DNA of 64,000 nucleotides from the NCBI RefSeq assembly GCF_039538365.1, contig NZ_BAABCA010000003.1:496001-560000 (forward strand), given 5' to 3'. Below, piece after piece: positions 62,045 through 64,000 of the stretch. How positions within the stretch are numbered: the stretch's first letter is position 1; each line of letters starts with the position of its first letter. The notes beneath the pieces were generated by a model that searched no databases, was not told the DNA's origin, and was given only the letters and a program-made list of their open reading frames with translations. Source of the DNA: Postechiella marina (GTDB taxonomy: Bacteria > Bacteroidota > Bacteroidia > Flavobacteriales > Flavobacteriaceae). Made by a program: the position numbers and the translations under genes.

Positions 62045-62482
62045 ATGAAAAACATATTTATCTTACTATTTTTAACATCAACAATAAGCTTTTCGCAAAT
62101 TGTAGAACCTGTTAAATGGAAAACTAGTGTCGAAAAAATTTCAAATTCAGAATATATGTTAATTGCAAAAGCACATATAGAATCTGGATATCATTTATAT
62201 TCTTTAAACACTAAAGAAGGCGGACCATTACCAACAGTTTTTATTTTTAATAAAAACGATAATTACGAACTAATAGGAGATATGGAAGAGGGAAAAGGCC
62301 ACAAAGTATTTGAACCCGCCTTTAATATGAATGTTACCTATTTTAACAACCAAGCTCTTTTTAAACAGAAAATTAAACTAAAAAATAAAAACATAAACAA
62401 AATTTCTGGAGAAATAGAGTATATGACCTGTAACAACTCTAGCTGTATGCAAGGTTACGACGATTTCGAATTTAATATATAA
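62045..62482 (+). CDS. Secreted DsbD N-terminal-domain-like protein
   Basis: This 145-residue protein has a signal peptide ending SFSQ. The mature domain (VKWKTSVEKISNSEYMLIAKAHIESGYHLYSL, GGPLPTVFIF, GEIEYMTCNNSSCMQG) matches the N-terminal alpha domain of DsbD, with Cys129 and Cys134 as the redox pair. Here it stands alone, without the membrane and C-terminal thioredoxin parts. It may be a periplasmic redox acceptor for another transporter. It follows the preceding gene by 2 nt. Confidence 0.85.
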   Translation: MKNIFILLFLTSTISFSQIVEPVKWKTSVEKISNSEYMLIAKAHIESGYHLYSLNTKEGGPLPTVFIFNKNDNYELIGDMEEGKGHKVFEPAFNMNVTYFNNQALFKQKIKLKNKNINKISGEIEYMTCNNSSCMQGYDDFEFNI

Positions 62483-62500
62483 ACCAACTATTTATACACC

Positions 62501-63283
62501 ATGAGCTACAATAATATTATTACCGCACTAAGCAATAATATAACAACCATTACCATTAATAGGCCTAGTAAACTAAACGCTTTAAACAAAGAAACTATTG
62601 AAGAATTACACCATGCCTTTAAAACTGCCGAAACAGACAAAAACACTAAAGTTATTATTGTTACAGGAAGTGGCGAAAAAGCATTTGTTGCAGGCGCAGA
62701 TATTAGCGAGTTTGCAGATTTTGATACCAACGAAGGCGAAAAATTAGCAGCAAAAGGTCAAGACATATTATTTAATTTTGTCGAAAATCTTTCTACACCT
62801 GTAATTGCTGCTATAAATGGCTTTGCATTAGGTGGCGGATTAGAATTGGCCATGGCATGCCACTTTAGAGTTGCTAGCGACAATGCTAAAATGGGTTTAC
62901 CAGAAGTATCTCTGGGCGTTATACCCGGTTATGGTGGCACGCAGCGTTTACCACAACTAGTTGGAAAAGGCAGAGCCATGGAGCTTATTATGACCGCAGG
63001 TATGATAGACGCTACAACAGCACTTAGTTATGGTTTGGTAAACCATGTAGAAAAACAAGAAGATTTACTAGCTTTGTGCCAAAAAATAGCAGCTAAAATT
63101 TTACGTAATTCTCCTGTTGCTATTGGCGCTGCCATTAAAGCCATTAACGCAAATTATAAAGATGGTGTAAACGGTTTTGAAATTGAAATTAAACAATTTG
63201 GAAACAGTTTTGCAACTAAAGATTTTAAAGAAGGGACTACTGCTTTTTTACAAAAACGTAAAGCAGATTTTCCTGGAGAATAA
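62501..63283 (+). CDS. Enoyl-CoA hydratase/isomerase-family protein
   Basis: This 260-residue crotonase-fold enzyme has GEKAFVAGADISEFADF and NGFALGGGLELAMACHFRVAS for the oxyanion hole. Glu115 (GGGLELA) and Glu135 (LPEVSLG) match both catalytic Glu residues of true hydratases, so hydration of 2-enoyl-CoA is plausible; substrate chain length is unknown. It follows the DsbD-like gene by 18 nt and converges with an AraC-family gene. Confidence 0.93.
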   Translation: MSYNNIITALSNNITTITINRPSKLNALNKETIEELHHAFKTAETDKNTKVIIVTGSGEKAFVAGADISEFADFDTNEGEKLAAKGQDILFNFVENLSTPVIAAINGFALGGGLELAMACHFRVASDNAKMGLPEVSLGVIPGYGGTQRLPQLVGKGRAMELIMTAGMIDATTALSYGLVNHVEKQEDLLALCQKIAAKILRNSPVAIGAAIKAINANYKDGVNGFEIEIKQFGNSFATKDFKEGTTAFLQKRKADFPGE

Positions 63284-63301
63284 CATTAAACAACAAGTTT
63301 A

Positions 63302-64000
63302 TTAATTTAAACTATGCCTAAATGCATTAGGACTTAGTGTTGTTTTCTTTTTAAAAATTTTACTAAAATATTGAGGATACTCGAAACCTAAAGCGTAAGC
63401 TATTTCGCTTGCGCTTTCTTTCGAGTTTAACAGTTTACTCTTGGCTTTCTCTATAATATATTTATGAATATGGTCTTGCGCACTTTGCCCAGTTTCCTTT
63501 TTTAATAAATCGCTTAAATACTTAGAAGACATACCCATAGCCTCGCCACAATATTGAACCGAGGGTATACCCAACTCTAACTGTTTATTTTGCTCGTAAT
63601 ACGTTTTTAACAACTTTTCGAACTGGTTCGCTATATCTTGATTTAAATTTGTTCTGGTAAAAAACTGACGGTCGTAAAACCGCACACAGTAGTTTAACAA
63701 CAGTTCTAAATTCGAAATAATAAGTGTTTGGCTATGCGCATCAATATTACTAGTAAATTCTTTCTCTATTTTTCTAGAAATTTCTGTAATGGTTTTACGC
63801 TCTTCTTCCGATAAATGCAAAGCTTCGTTTGAAGCATATTCAAAAAAAGAAAATTGATCTATTCTTTTCCCTAATTCAGATTTTCTAATTAAATCTGGAT
63901 GAAAAACAATACTCCAACCCGTATCTTCTCTATTAATATTTTGTCTTTCAATTTCTATAACCTGGTTAGGTGCCATAAAAATCATAGAGCCTTCTTGGTA
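63302..64000 (-). CDS. AraC-family regulator, N-terminus beyond the window
   Basis: The minus-strand frame is open from 63302 to the window end; five codons (YQEGS) precede the first Met at 63985, so the protein continues upstream outside the window. The visible 232 residues include the end of a cupin-like sensor region (SMIFMAPNQVIEIE) and a C-terminal double helix-turn-helix (GMSSKYLSDLLKKETGQSAQDHIHKYIIEKAKSKLL, ASEIAYALGFEYPQYFSKIFKKKTTLSPNAFR). In some Flavobacteria a similar regulator lies beside heme-synthesis genes; hemH/hemJ lie 4 kb away here, but a link is conjecture. Confidence 0.9.
   Translation of the reverse strand, partial: YQEGSMIFMAPNQVIEIERQNINREDTGWSIVFHPDLIRKSELGKRIDQFSFFEYASNEALHLSEEERKTITEISRKIEKEFTSNIDAHSQTLIISNLELLLNYCVRFYDRQFFTRTNLNQDIANQFEKLLKTYYEQNKQLELGIPSVQYCGEAMGMSSKYLSDLLKKETGQSAQDHIHKYIIEKAKSKLLNSKESASEIAYALGFEYPQYFSKIFKKKTTLSPNAFRHSLN

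Noticed and set aside
1..64000. tRNA, rRNA, CRISPR arrays, prophage, integrase or toxin-antitoxin loci
   Set aside because: None could be recognised by eye. A tRNA scan and HMM search would settle this, as small genes could be missed.

Overview
The window is low-GC chromosomal DNA from a member of the Bacteroidetes, most likely a marine Flavobacteriaceae. I do not assign a genus. The reasons are: type IX secretion (T9SS) C-terminal sorting domains on two large secreted proteins, many lipoproteins with short lipoboxes, TAnnTTTG-type -7 promoter boxes, no strong Shine-Dalgarno sequences, a long-form PurF, and an IPExxxVDY-family gene coupled to pyruvate kinase. I recognise no tRNA, rRNA, CRISPR array, prophage or intact insertion sequence. 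Most of the window is ordinary core genome.

Layout. 1-4.7 kb (all minus): a DUF1800 protein cut by the window edge, a two-gene envelope operon (membrane-anchored helix-hairpin-helix protein plus double-OmpA protein) and an ALDH7-type aldehyde dehydrogenase. 4.8-14 kb (plus): an isoaspartyl peptidase/asparaginase lipoprotein, then a bacterial alpha-2-macroglobulin with an intact thioester motif followed by penicillin-binding protein 1C, the same pairing as yfhM-pbpC of E. coli. 14.1-22.9 kb: a long untranslated leader and two T9SS-secreted giants, one adhesin-like and one carrying a glucose/sorbosone dehydrogenase domain. 23-31.4 kb: a coupled EEP/YCII/CYTH cluster, dinB, pyk, an IPExxxVDY gene, rnc, fabF, acpP and purN. 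31.4-40.4 kb: RNase H1, a PfkB kinase, purF, a TlpA-like thiol-disulfide protein and mfd. 40.6-49.4 kb: a TerB-like protein, a TonB plug-only protein, an alpha-L-fucosidase, an M13 peptidase, two small unknown proteins and Tex. 49.5-56.7 kb (all minus): OmpA and lipocalin lipoproteins, a Cys-rich 53-residue protein, a cupredoxin-like protein, an AhpD-like protein, a 58-residue ORF, an AraC regulator, a Gfo/Idh oxidoreductase and metG. 56.8-64 kb: LD-carboxypeptidase, hemH-hemJ, a histidine kinase, a DsbD-N-like protein, an enoyl-CoA hydratase and a truncated AraC regulator.

The most interesting material is non-coding. (1) Beside the AraC gene at 52.6-53.5 kb are two copies of one arrangement: ATACCATG-N19-TGTCAATTTT, then exactly 17 nt, then a CAnnTTTG box. 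One lies before the 58-residue ORF and one before the AhpD-like gene, so this looks like a small local regulon. (2) A palindromic element bounded by GCGTTA/TAACGC occurs at 40641-40717 and, inverted, at 59909-60010; its central hairpin recurs alone at 11584-11618. (3) The leader before the 1889-residue T9SS protein contains two consecutive hairpins. (4) dinB, ldcA and hemH each have a -7-like box exactly four nucleotides before ATG, which suggests leaderless transcripts. I saw no convincing new multi-gene enzymatic or defence system. The candidates are regulatory and repeat-based.
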